Assembly (NCBI RefSeq): GCF_014199625.1 | Contig: NZ_JACHNY010000010.1 | Location: forward strand, 1 to 64,000 | Length of the DNA stretch: 64,000 bases | Origin: Sphingomonas abaci | GTDB taxonomy: Bacteria > Pseudomonadota > Alphaproteobacteria > Sphingomonadales > Sphingomonadaceae | Direction: 5' to 3' | Shown here: in pieces, positions 25,467 to 34,115 of the stretch | Numbering within the stretch: position 1 is the stretch's first letter | Layout of the letters: each line of letters opens with the position of its first letter | Made by a program: the position numbers and the translations under genes | Notes under the pieces: generated by a model | Databases searched by the model: none | What the model saw: the letters and a program-made list of their open reading frames with translations, nothing else | Told to the model about the DNA's origin: nothing

Positions 25467-26126
25467 TCACTCGCGCCAGCGCTGCCCATACTGAGCTAAG
25501 CGAGCCTCGATTTCGTCGATCCGGCGCCGCTGCGCCGCGGTGAGCGCCGCCATGACTCGCTTGAAAGCGGCCGGCTTCATCGTTCGGAGCTGGCCGATAT
25601 CGCTGTCGCGGCGCAGCCGCACCTTCCAGTCGGCCGGGCGATACTCCACCCCGGCCGAGCCGAGCCGCCAGAAGATCATCGCCACCTGGTTGGGGGTGAA
25701 CGCACCTTTGTCGTCGACGAAGGCGATGAAGTTCTGCGCGTCGAAGTCGGGTGCCTTGCGACCGAGCTTGAGCAGCGCGGTCATGACGCGTTGCTTGCGC
25801 GCGTCCTCCACCAGGCCGCGGCGGTGACGGTCCACCAGCTTTCCCGTATCGCGTGCATCGAGCCGTCGCCCTTGCTCGTCAATGCCGGCGATCTCGAAGC
25901 GCTTGATGCACTCGGAGCCGACCAGCAACGACGCGGACGTGCCGTCGTTCTCGATCTCGAAATGGTAGCGAAGCTCCTGCTGCCCGCACAGCTCGCAGGT
26001 GCCGTCCGCCGCTTCGAGGTCGAAGAAGCGCCCCGTATAGGTCCACTCCTTGAGCGCGGCGCCAAGGGTGCTCGCGCGGCTGAGCGGTAGCAACGACGCC
26101 GACGCCCGCTCCGCCCAGTTCGACAT
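25467..26126 (-). CDS. Hypothetical protein with a small Cys motif
   Basis: 219 residues from the ATG at 26126, which has GGGGGGAAGCG upstream. TCELCGQQELRYHFEIEND and LVGSECIKRFEI place three cysteines as in a small zinc or treble-clef motif found in phage and plasmid proteins of unknown role. The C-terminal half is helical and basic. The frame upstream of 26126 covers leader copy C and is not protein. Confidence 0.7.
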   Translation of the reverse strand: MSNWAERASASLLPLSRASTLGAALKEWTYTGRFFDLEAADGTCELCGQQELRYHFEIENDGTSASLLVGSECIKRFEIAGIDEQGRRLDARDTGKLVDRHRRGLVEDARKQRVMTALLKLGRKAPDFDAQNFIAFVDDKGAFTPNQVAMIFWRLGSAGVEYRPADWKVRLRRDSDIGQLRTMKPAAFKRVMAALTAAQRRRIDEIEARLAQYGQRWRE

Positions 26127-26169
26127 TCGCGCTTCCCCCCGAAGTCCCCTCCCGAACCTTATCCGTTTG

Positions 26170-26417
26170 TCTGGCGCGGGGCGACCCGCGCCGGGGAACG
26201 CCAAGGGCGCCGCCCTTTCGTTCCCGAACGACAATCTTGCCGCCCGTGTAAGCCGCCAAGCGCGGCGCCCGGCCCCGTCGGTGCCGGCCGCGCTAGGGCG
26301 GCTCGCCCGCGCCAGCTTACCAAGATTCTCGTTCCCCTCCCCATCCCGTCCTCGCCGGACAGGCAGGGCCGTGAGGCCGAACGGCCTTGCGGCCCATGCC
26401 AACAAGGAGGATCACCC
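26170..26417 (+). ncRNA. Structured leader, copy C (before the DUF3768 gene)
   Basis: Hairpin 1 (26194-26225) keeps GGGAAC/GTTCCC and AAGGGC/GCCCTT with a loop one nt shorter. Hairpin 2 (26260-26293) has GCGCGG/CCGCGC and CCGGC/GCCGG. Hairpin 3 (26365-26388) has AGGGCCGT/ACGGCCTT, again different bases from copies A and B but still paired. ACAAGGAGG then leads to the ATG at 26418. Confidence 0.6.
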
Positions 26418-26804
26418 ATGCCGACCCCCGAGCAGATCGACACCATCCGGCGTCTCAACGATGCGGCGCGTACCCACCCTGGCCTCGCGAGCCTCGCCAA
26501 CGTTACGATGGGATTCCAGGCCCTCCCCGAGCTGGACCGTTTCGCCGCGTTGGTCGCGATCACCCGGTTCACGAAGTTTGACGGCGACAACGACCCTTAT
26601 GGTGAGCACGATTTCGGCGCGGTCTATAAACTCGCAAGCGGCGCGTGGACGCAGGACCGCCCCGACGATGCAAAGGCGGTCGGGCAGACGGTGTTCTGGA
26701 AGATCGACTATTACGACACGAGCCTCACCTACGGCAGTGACGCTCCGTGGAATTCCGAGCAGACTAAACGGGTGCTGACGATCATGCTGGCCAGCGAATA
26801 CTAA
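26418..26804 (+). CDS. DUF3768-family protein
   Basis: 128 residues. The family stretches FDGDNDPYGEHDFGAV, FWKIDYYD and RVLTIMLASEY are clear. Function is unknown; the family is common on alphaproteobacterial plasmids. It is the third gene controlled by the repeated leader and has a textbook AAGGAGG ribosome site. The 127 bp after it hold only the promoter region of the next pair. Confidence 0.85.
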   Translation: MPTPEQIDTIRRLNDAARTHPGLASLANVTMGFQALPELDRFAALVAITRFTKFDGDNDPYGEHDFGAVYKLASGAWTQDRPDDAKAVGQTVFWKIDYYDTSLTYGSDAPWNSEQTKRVLTIMLASEY

Positions 26805-26931
26805 CGCCTATGGCGTAGCGATCCGCGCTCGACTGCGCGCGGATCAACCGTGCCGAAACGGACCTGCGCCAACGTGATTTGTTGAGAAATCGCGGGGGAG
26901 CGCGTAGGGTTAACGGCGAAAGGATGACGCG

Positions 26932-27189
26932 ATGGCCCAGATCAATCTCGACACGCTGCGCGAGCGCATCCGCTCCATGGATTTCCAACGCGGCACCCCC
27001 GAGCAGATCGCGCTGTGGCGCGAGGACGTAGCAGAGGCGCGCGCCAACCTCGTCATCGAGGACATGACGCCGACCGGTGACGAAGATGCCATGTTCGCCA
27101 TGATGCTCGATGAGGGTGTTCCCCCTTCGCTCATGCCGTCCATCATCCTCGGCCTCTACAAGCCAGGAACCCACCAGATCGCAGCCTGA
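26932..27189 (+). CDS. VbhA-like antitoxin of a Fic system
   Basis: An 85-residue small protein directly before the fic gene, with the VbhA-like sequence VAEARANLVIEDMTP and a GVPPSLMPSIILGLYK tail. In class I Fic systems a separate small protein inserts an (S/T)xxxE(G/N) motif into the Fic active site; here the corresponding NLVIED (39-44) keeps the glutamate but changes the first and last positions. A GAAAGGATG site precedes it. Confidence 0.8.
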   Translation: MAQINLDTLRERIRSMDFQRGTPEQIALWREDVAEARANLVIEDMTPTGDEDAMFAMMLDEGVPPSLMPSIILGLYKPGTHQIAA

Positions 27190-27191
27190 CC

Positions 27192-28484
27192 TTGGCAGAC
27201 GATCCCTACACCTACCCCGGTACGGACACGCTCCGGAACCGGCTTGGGATCACGGACGACAAGACCCTCATGGAGGCCGAGCGGAGATTGACCTTGGCGC
27301 GCGGCGCAGAAGCCGCGCGCCTGACCTTTCCAGCGACGGCCGACGGCTATCGCGCCCTGCATCGGCACCTCTTCCAGGACCTCTACGACTGGGCGGGTCA
27401 GGACCGCACCGTCAACATCGCCAAGGGCGGCTCCAGTTTCGCGCACGTGCCTTACATCGCGCGCGAGCTCGACAAGCGGTTTGCCGACGCGCGCGCGGGC
27501 GACGCCCTGAAGGGCCTCGCCCGCGATGAGTTTTTCGACCGGCTCGGCAACCACATCAACGAGATCAATGCAATTCACCCTTTCCGCGAGGGGAACGGGC
27601 GGACGATGCGCCACCATGCGGCGCAGCTCGCCCGCGATGCCGGCCATCCCATACGGATCGCGTCGATCGATAAGACCGCGTGGATGGACGCGTCCCGGCA
27701 TGGCTTCCTCACCGGCGATCATCGGCCTATGGCCGCCGTGCTCGCCGAGGCGGCGATCCGTCGTGACCTCGCGCCCGAGGCGCGGATCGGCCCTGCCGGG
27801 ATCGCCTTGCTGCCTCAACGCGCGCCGCCCGAAGGGCAGCGCTACCGGGTGACGCTGACTAAGGCACGCGAGGAACTGGACCGCTACCTTCCCGCCGCCC
27901 GCCAGCAGGCGGCCGACCGGCTGCGCAGCCTCGTTAGGGATGGCGCCCCATCCCCTGTCATCGCCAACGCACGCACCGAACTGGCCTATGTTCGCCACGC
28001 CAAAGGTCCGATCTACCAATCGCACCTTCTCACCTATCTGGGCGTGCGTCAGGTCGATGCCGTCATCACGCCCCAGCAGACCCCGCTTGAGCGCGTGCGC
28101 GAGATCGGCGCGGCTCTCGGCGTCCAGATCAATTCGCAGCAGCCAGCGCAGCTCCAGCGCGCCGTCCGCTCGCTGGAGCGACCGATCCTGCCGCCTGGGG
28201 CTTCGCCAGGCCAGGAGCGGCTCGCCGAGCTGTTCCTGAAGAACACGGCCGAGAAGAACCACGCCGACCCACGTCTCGCGCCCGCCCAGACGATCGTCGA
28301 CGACGCCATGCAGAAGGCGCGCGAGCGCGGCGAAAGCGCGCGCATGGTCAACACGGTCGGGGAATCCACTCGCCAGCTTGTCGCCGACCGGATCAAGATC
28401 GGGGCCGCGCTCGAAGGGGCGTCCGCCCCGCCGCCCGACCGGAGCACGCCGCCCCCGGATCGTGGCAAGGATCGGAGCCGCTAG
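27192..28484 (+). CDS. Fic-domain AMP-transferase, VbhT-like toxin
   Basis: 430 residues. The Fic core has the full catalytic motif HPFREGNGRTMR (129-140) and the flap and target-loop region around NIAKGGSSF. Such enzymes AMPylate proteins such as topoisomerases when freed from antitoxin. The start is a TTG 2 nt after the antitoxin stop; the next ATG would remove the conserved DPYTYPGTDTLRNRLG start. The C-terminal 240 residues are helical with a charged Pro/Arg tail, so a BID-like secretion part is possible but not shown. Confidence 0.88.
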   Translation: MADDPYTYPGTDTLRNRLGITDDKTLMEAERRLTLARGAEAARLTFPATADGYRALHRHLFQDLYDWAGQDRTVNIAKGGSSFAHVPYIARELDKRFADARAGDALKGLARDEFFDRLGNHINEINAIHPFREGNGRTMRHHAAQLARDAGHPIRIASIDKTAWMDASRHGFLTGDHRPMAAVLAEAAIRRDLAPEARIGPAGIALLPQRAPPEGQRYRVTLTKAREELDRYLPAARQQAADRLRSLVRDGAPSPVIANARTELAYVRHAKGPIYQSHLLTYLGVRQVDAVITPQQTPLERVREIGAALGVQINSQQPAQLQRAVRSLERPILPPGASPGQERLAELFLKNTAEKNHADPRLAPAQTIVDDAMQKARERGESARMVNTVGESTRQLVADRIKIGAALEGASAPPPDRSTPPPDRGKDRSR

Positions 28485-28492
28485 GCTTCGCC

Positions 28493-28717
28493 TTAGCGTT
28501 CGGGGCGTCGGGTCGGAAAGACCGGCCCGCGTACCGTCATCCTGGCGGGGTCATAGGGCTTCTGCAGGGCGACGATCTCGTCATAGAAGCCGCGCAGCCA
28601 AGTATCGACATCCTCAGGCTCCAGGATCGTAATCATCGCCTTGGGATGGATCGGCGCAACGAGCGTGTTGGGGGCACACGTCACCATCGTGAAGCCGTTG
28701 CCGTCCTCTGTGCGCTG
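28493..28717 (-). pseudogene. C-terminal fragment of an SRAP (YedK/HMCES) peptidase
   Basis: The readable protein GNGFTMVTCAPN, then IHPKAMITIL and ARMTVRGPVFPTR matches the C-terminal third of SOS-response-associated peptidases. An in-frame stop at 28718 cuts the frame just upstream, and no N-terminal half with the catalytic Cys2 is found. It is a remnant. Confidence 0.7.
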
Positions 28718-28720
28718 CTA

Positions 28721-29200
28721 GAACCCGGCAACTGCGAACACCGGCTGATCCCCACAGGGTTTCGGGCTCGTTCGACATATGGGCGCGGTTTCACCTTGCG
28801 TCAGGTATCCCCATCCAAACGACGTCGCGTAGCGAGCCACCGGATCTCCTGGAGCCGGTGATTAGGCCGGGCTCTTCTGCGACGCTTCGTGTCGAGACAG
28901 GCGCTCGCGATGGGCGGTTGCGTCCGCAAAGGCGAGAAGGGTCCAGCGGCGATGAGCACCCGCTATTTACTGTTTCTCATTATGTTGATCCTCTCCATGT
29001 TACGGCCCAACGCCACTTCCCTCCGTTGCGACGCCATGCGTGAAATCCGTTGCGGTGAAGCCGTGCAACCCACTTGATGAGAACGATCGCGCTAGCTGGC
29101 GAGATCAGGCTAAAGGCACGTGCGAAGCGTGTGATGCGGACAAGCATCGAAGCCGCTATGAGCCAAAGGCCGGCAGGAGGCACGGGCAGCAGGCCAGCCA
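28721..29200. other. Remnant-bearing stretch without an intact gene
   Basis: About 480 bp between the SRAP fragment and the DedA gene. It contains the ardC fragment listed separately; otherwise only short frames without convincing ribosome sites. It marks the border between plasmid-type genes on the left and metal and membrane genes on the right. Confidence 0.6.
28898..28943 (+). pseudogene. Short fragment of an ardC-like gene
   Basis: The 46 bp encoding QALAMGGCVRKGEKG match the intact ardC at its residues 78-92, with only about five differences. The flanks do not match ardC. It looks like a leftover from deletion or recombination. Confidence 0.75.
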
Positions 29201-29809
29201 TCAGTGGCCACCCCTTGATCGCCCGAAAGTCGCGACCCGCCAAAGATACCAGATGACGGCCAGCGCGAGCACGGCGTTGCTGACCGGCTCGATGACGCTC
29301 GCCACCTGGCTATAGCGCTCGCCCAGCTCATAGCCCGCCAGCACGAGGATCACGGTCCATATGGCCGAGCCGGCGAGCGTCGAGACCAAGAATGGACCAA
29401 GGGGCATCCCGCTGACCCCAGCGGGCACCGAAATCAGGGTCCGGACTCCCGGGACCATGCGCCCGAACAGAACCGCCCAACGACCGTAGCGGTCGAACCA
29501 GCGGTCGACATGATCGACCTCACCGGGCGTCAACGTCAGCCATCGGCCGTGGCGGGAAGCAAAGCGCTTCAATCGATCGATGCCGATCCAGCGGCCGACA
29601 TAGTACCACAGCACTGCCCCTGCAGCCGATCCAAGGGTGCCGGCGATTGCCACTACCCACAGCGAGCCGCGCCCCTGCGCAGCGGTGTAGCCGGCAAGTG
29701 GCAGGATCACTTCCGACGGGATCGGCGGAAAGACGTTCTCCGCCAGCATCAACAGGAAGACGCCAAGGCCGCCTAGTGACGCGAGGATCGATGTTATAAT
29801 GTCGAACAC
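29201..29809 (-). CDS. DedA-family membrane protein
   Basis: 202 residues with several membrane segments. ENVFPPIPSEVILPLAG and the FGRMVPGVRTLISVPAGVSGMP motif are typical of DedA/VTT proteins, now seen as lipid scramblases or flippases. It precedes the MgtC pair on the same strand in reading order. Confidence 0.9.
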   Translation of the reverse strand: MFDIITSILASLGGLGVFLLMLAENVFPPIPSEVILPLAGYTAAQGRGSLWVVAIAGTLGSAAGAVLWYYVGRWIGIDRLKRFASRHGRWLTLTPGEVDHVDRWFDRYGRWAVLFGRMVPGVRTLISVPAGVSGMPLGPFLVSTLAGSAIWTVILVLAGYELGERYSQVASVIEPVSNAVLALAVIWYLWRVATFGRSRGGH

Positions 29810-29821
29810 AAACCAGCCTCG

Positions 29822-30301
29822 TCAGAAGATCCAATAGGAGATCGCGCAAATCACGAGCAGGAGGGCGACGACGGACCCAACGATCCGATTTTCCAGGCGC
29901 GGACATTCGACGTTCCTGATCCGCACGGCGAGCTGCCAAGCGGGTCGAACCGGACACCGCCACGAACCTGCGGCAATCCGATCCAGCTCGGCATCCGACA
30001 ACCCGAAGAACGATTTTGCTTCACCGCGCGATCGCCCCGCCAACCCCATCACCCGCAGCACCACGTCGCTCCATGCGACATCGATCGCGCTCGGCCGATC
30101 GACCATCGTGCCGCGCGCGTCGCCGCCCGCCCAAGAGGGGGACAGCAGGCCGATGATCTGGTGGGGGTTGCGCTCCAGCAGCGTCGCCCAGCGCAGCAAG
30201 CGATGTTGGCGGTCCCGCGCCGCGATGGTCCTCACCGGTGCCCAGCGCCGGGTAAGGCATCGCACAGGCCGCATCCATCGGCTCGCCCAAGGGCTCGTCA
30301 T
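29822..30301 (-). CDS. Hypothetical protein with C-terminal membrane anchor
   Basis: 159 residues. The main part is soluble (LLRWATLLERNPHQIIGLLSP), and the end is one hydrophobic helix (IVGSVVALLLVICAISYWIF), so it is probably tail-anchored. The start overlaps the mgtC stop by ATGA. The basic N-terminal 30 residues might be upstream of the true start. Family not recognised. Confidence 0.6.
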   Translation of the reverse strand: MTSPWASRWMRPVRCLTRRWAPVRTIAARDRQHRLLRWATLLERNPHQIIGLLSPSWAGGDARGTMVDRPSAIDVAWSDVVLRVMGLAGRSRGEAKSFFGLSDAELDRIAAGSWRCPVRPAWQLAVRIRNVECPRLENRIVGSVVALLLVICAISYWIF

Positions 30302-30753
30302 GGGCTCGCCGAGGTGCCGACGTCGCCATTGGTGGCGCGCTTAAGCGGACGAGAACAGCGCAGGGTGAGGAAGGTGGTGGCGCTCAGGATGAAAGCGATG
30401 TCGTATAGGCCGTAGCCTACGGCCGCGCCGAGTGCCCCAGTCGCCCACAGACTGGCCGCCGTCGCCGTGCCTGACGCCTTGTCGCCCTTCTTCAGAATCG
30501 CGCCGCCCCCGATGAAGCCGACGCCCGTAATCAGACCTTCAAGCAACCTGGCTTGCGCTGGAGACGTGCGGCCGAGGATCGCGATGCCCACCAGCACGAA
30601 GCCGCAACTGGCGATTGCAACCAACGGGAATGTACGGATGCCTGCACTGCGGGCGTCCTTCTCGCGATCCCAGCCAACAGGAAGGGCGAGTGCGTAGGCG
30701 ACGGCGAGACTGATGATATGGGTGGTTATCTCCCACCACGAGCTTTGAAACAT
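30298..30753 (-). CDS. mgtC: MgtC/SapB-family membrane protein
   Basis: 151 residues with four hydrophobic segments and the family motif LPVGWDREKDARSAGIRTFPLVA and GLITGVGFIGGGAILK. MgtC proteins modulate membrane ATPases and matter in low magnesium. It lacks the long C-terminal ACT-like domain, so it is the short type. Confidence 0.9.
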   Translation of the reverse strand: MFQSSWWEITTHIISLAVAYALALPVGWDREKDARSAGIRTFPLVAIASCGFVLVGIAILGRTSPAQARLLEGLITGVGFIGGGAILKKGDKASGTATAASLWATGALGAAVGYGLYDIAFILSATTFLTLRCSRPLKRATNGDVGTSASP

Positions 30754-30867
30754 GCCGGCCTGCCTGTTCTACGCGATTGCTCCAGATCGGAGGTAAAGGG
30801 GTAAGGTCGGGCGGGGAGTCCCACAGACGTTCAGGCCCAAGGCGGGGATCGTGAACACCGGAGATCC

Positions 30868-31617
30868 CTACCGGTGCAGACATGCGATGATGGCGGTCAC
30901 GACGGCGGTGGTTTCCGCAACGTCGCGCACTCTCACCGTATCGAGGCCAATTTCAGCGGCGGGATAGTCATTCCCACCGGGGAAGATCGCATCGCCGATG
31001 AACAGCATCCCGTCGAGCGGGACGCCGCTTTCAGCACTCAGGCGGTTCAGGCCATAGCCCTTGTCCACCCCTGCCCTGGTCACGTCGATCGATGTCGTGC
31101 CACCCAGATTAATCGAGAGGTCCGGCAGCGTCGCGCGCAACGTGGCCTGCAAAGCGGTCCTCTTCTTTCGGTCGGGATCCCACGCTTCCTTTTCCTTTAG
31201 CGGCGCTGCCTGCCCCAGCCCCGAAAAGGTGATCTGGCTGCCCCGGTCCTCGATCCGTTCGCCCCAGATACGTTCGTCGGCGAGGCCGGCATCGGTCAGG
31301 GCTTGATCGAAGGCCGTGCGGATCGTCGCCTTCTCTGCGTCGTCGAACAGCTCGGCATATACCGCGCGCCAAGCGCCATTGATGAACCGATAGAGTTTTG
31401 TGCCTGTGGTCGGCATCAACCAGAGACGGTCAAGCGCGGCGCCGGCAGGAAGACGCGAGGCGACCTGCTTTTCGAACTGCGGCCAGTCCCCGCCCGAGAT
31501 CACCGCCACATCCGTGACGGCGAGCAATCGGGCGAGGGTTGCGGCCATATCCTCCGATAGCGGCCGCTTGCTCTCGGCAAGTGTGCCGTCGAGGTCGAAG
31601 GCGATCATCCACTTCAT
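30868..31617 (-). CDS. HAD-superfamily (phosphomannomutase-like) phosphatase
   Basis: 249 residues. Motif I FDLDGTLAESKR at residues 7-18, motif II VISGGDW, and motif IV FIGDAIFPGGNDY are clear, with a cap of the HAD-IIB type. It probably removes phosphate from a sugar or small metabolite. It is coupled to the metal ATPase gene by an ATGA overlap, an unusual partner. Confidence 0.85.
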   Translation of the reverse strand: MKWMIAFDLDGTLAESKRPLSEDMAATLARLLAVTDVAVISGGDWPQFEKQVASRLPAGAALDRLWLMPTTGTKLYRFINGAWRAVYAELFDDAEKATIRTAFDQALTDAGLADERIWGERIEDRGSQITFSGLGQAAPLKEKEAWDPDRKKRTALQATLRATLPDLSINLGGTTSIDVTRAGVDKGYGLNRLSAESGVPLDGMLFIGDAIFPGGNDYPAAEIGLDTVRVRDVAETTAVVTAIIACLHR

Positions 31618-34115
31618 GCCGCCTTCCCCGCCGGATCGCGGTAGGCGAGCAGCCTGAGCGCATTGATGACAACAAGCAGCGTTGATCCCTCATGAACCGC
31701 CACTGCTGGCCCAATACCGAGGCCAAGGATGGTGGCAGGAACGAGAAAGGCGACGACACCCAGGCTGACGAAGACGTTCTGCCGGATGATTCCACGCGTA
31801 TGCCGGCTTAGGCCCACCGCGAATGGCAGGTGCGCCAGATCGTCAGCCATCAGGGCGACGTCGGCTGTCTCCAGCGCAACGTCCGACCCCGCCGCGCCCA
31901 TCGCGATGCCGACCGTGGCGCTTGCCATCGCCGGGGCATCGTTCACGCCGTCACCCACCATTGCGACCTTGTCTTCGCCGGCGAGTTTCTTGATCGCGGC
32001 AACCTTGTCTTCGGGCATGAGGTCGCCCCACGCCTCGTCGATCCCGACTTCGTTAGCGATCGCTTCGGCGACTTTCTGGTGGTCGCCAGAGATCATTATC
32101 ATCCGCGACACGCCCATCTCGTGCAGCCGGCGCAGCGCGGTCTTTGCCGCTTCGCGGGGCGTGTCCATCAGGCCGATCGCGCCCAGGTCGCGGTCCCCCT
32201 TGCGGACCACCATCGTCGTGCGACCGTTCTCGCGCAGTTTCGCGATCGCGTTCTGCGCTCCCTGCCCTAGCGCCGGAATGCCCTCACTCCCGAACATCTC
32301 GGCCTTGCCGATCCAGACCGTCTCGCCATCCACGCTCGCGGTGACGCCCCGACCGGTCAGGCTCTTGAGGTCGCCGGCAGTCGGCACGGCACGATCGTTC
32401 AGTCGTTCGCGGCCGTCCTTGACGATCGCTTGGGCCAGAGGATGGTCGCTCAACGCTTCGACGGCGACGGCCAGCACCAGCAGCTCGCCTTCATCGGCGC
32501 CATCGACGGGCACGACATCGGTGATGCGCGGACGACCTTCGGTCAGCGTGCCCGTCTTGTCGAAAGCGATCGCCTTGAGCGACCCGAGGTTTTCGAGCGG
32601 TGCACCGCCCTTCACGAGCACGCCGCCCCGCGCTGCACGGGCAACGCCAGACAGGACAGCGCTCGGCGTTGCAATGGCGAGCGCGCACGGGCTTGCCGCC
32701 ACCAGCACCGCCATCGCGCGATAGAAGCTGTCGCGGAACGGCTCGTCGACGACCACCCATGCGAAGAGCAGGAGCACCGACAGGATCAGGACAGCAGGCA
32801 CGAAGATCCGCTCAAACCGATCGGTGAAGCGCTGCGTCGGCGACTTCTGCGTCTCCGCTTCGCTCACCATCTTCACGACCTTGGCGAGCGCGCTTTCATT
32901 GGAACGGCGTGTCACCTCGATCTCGATCGCGCCGCCACCGTTGATCGTACCGGCAAAAACCCGGCTTTCCGCGTCCACTGCATCAGGCTTTGCCCGCGCC
33001 GCTGCGGCATCGGCGACCGGCACCTTGTCGACCGGGATGCTTTCACCCGTCACCGGGGCCTGGTTGATCGCGCTGGTGCCCTTGGTGACGAAGCCGTCAG
33101 CAGGCAGGCGCTCGTTCGGGCGGACAATGGCAATGTCCCCAACGACCATTTGCTCGACCGGGATTTCGCTGGTCTGGCCGTCGCGTCGCACGGTCGCGGT
33201 TTCGGGCGCGAGCTTCGCCAGCGCCTCGATCGCCTTCTTGGCGCGTCCCATCGCGTAATGCTCAAGCGCATGGCCAAGGCTGAACAGGAATAGCAGCAGC
33301 GCGCCTTCGGCCCATGCGCCCAGCGCAGCGGCGCCGGCGGCAGCGACCAACATCAGCGTGTCGATCTCGAACTTCTTCATCCGAAGGTTGTCGATCGCCT
33401 CGCGCAGCGTGAAGAATCCGCCGAAGAAATAGGCTGCGACATAGCAGGCCGTGGGCAGCCACTCCGGTGCGCCAACAACCAGCCTCTCGATCGCATAGCC
33501 GATCCCCAGCAGCGCGCCGCAGGCAAGCGCGAAGATCAGCTCGGTATTGGGGCCTAGAAATTCGGCGTGGCTATGGTCGTGACCATCGCCGGGGCCGTGC
33601 TTCTCTTCGCCCGCGTCGTGGCCCCCGGGGCCGTGGTCGTGGCCGGCATGGTCATCGGCGGCGACCCGCTTGCCAACCCTCACCTTCAGCTTGCGAAGAG
33701 CAGCGCGCACTTCCTCTTCTGTGGTCTCTCGGCGATCATATTCGACCCGGACCGACCCGCTGGTGCTGGCGCTTGCCTGTACCACCCCGGGCAACGCGCA
33801 TAGCGCATCGCTGACCGTGCGCGCCCGCCGTTCGTGACTGATCCCTGTCACCTGCCAGATCGCATGGCCGTAGCGTTCGGTGATTTCTGCGCCTGCGGCC
33901 CGCACCATTTCGCGCAATCGTGGCAACGGCAGCTTGGCGGCGTCGAAATGGATGCACAGGGCCGCCGGCGTGTCGCCTTCGAGGCAGATCACATGCGCTC
34001 GCTCGACGCCTTCGCGTTTCGACAGGGTCGATACGAGACGGTCCAGGCAAGCGTCGGCCGCGTCAGGAAGGTCCGGCAACAATACTGGAATATCGAGTTC
34101 GAGCTTGTCGTTCAT
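31614..34115 (-). CDS. P1B-type heavy-metal ATPase with His-rich linker
   Basis: 833 residues from the ATG at 34115, which has AAAGGAGGTCG upstream. Two N-terminal HMA-like folds without CxxC are followed by a His-rich linker (155-183). SPC is at 475-477 in the ion path, DKTGT at 519-523, and HEGST in the last membrane segment. SPC plus HEGST is the P1B-4 pattern, known for Co, Zn, Cd or Fe export, rather than the CPC copper type. It is cotranscribed with CDF and ZIP genes. Confidence 0.88.
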   Translation of the reverse strand: MNDKLELDIPVLLPDLPDAADACLDRLVSTLSKREGVERAHVICLEGDTPAALCIHFDAAKLPLPRLREMVRAAGAEITERYGHAIWQVTGISHERRARTVSDALCALPGVVQASASTSGSVRVEYDRRETTEEEVRAALRKLKVRVGKRVAADDHAGHDHGPGGHDAGEEKHGPGDGHDHSHAEFLGPNTELIFALACGALLGIGYAIERLVVGAPEWLPTACYVAAYFFGGFFTLREAIDNLRMKKFEIDTLMLVAAAGAAALGAWAEGALLLFLFSLGHALEHYAMGRAKKAIEALAKLAPETATVRRDGQTSEIPVEQMVVGDIAIVRPNERLPADGFVTKGTSAINQAPVTGESIPVDKVPVADAAAARAKPDAVDAESRVFAGTINGGGAIEIEVTRRSNESALAKVVKMVSEAETQKSPTQRFTDRFERIFVPAVLILSVLLLFAWVVVDEPFRDSFYRAMAVLVAASPCALAIATPSAVLSGVARAARGGVLVKGGAPLENLGSLKAIAFDKTGTLTEGRPRITDVVPVDGADEGELLVLAVAVEALSDHPLAQAIVKDGRERLNDRAVPTAGDLKSLTGRGVTASVDGETVWIGKAEMFGSEGIPALGQGAQNAIAKLRENGRTTMVVRKGDRDLGAIGLMDTPREAAKTALRRLHEMGVSRMIMISGDHQKVAEAIANEVGIDEAWGDLMPEDKVAAIKKLAGEDKVAMVGDGVNDAPAMASATVGIAMGAAGSDVALETADVALMADDLAHLPFAVGLSRHTRGIIRQNVFVSLGVVAFLVPATILGLGIGPAVAVHEGSTLLVVINALRLLAYRDPAGKAA

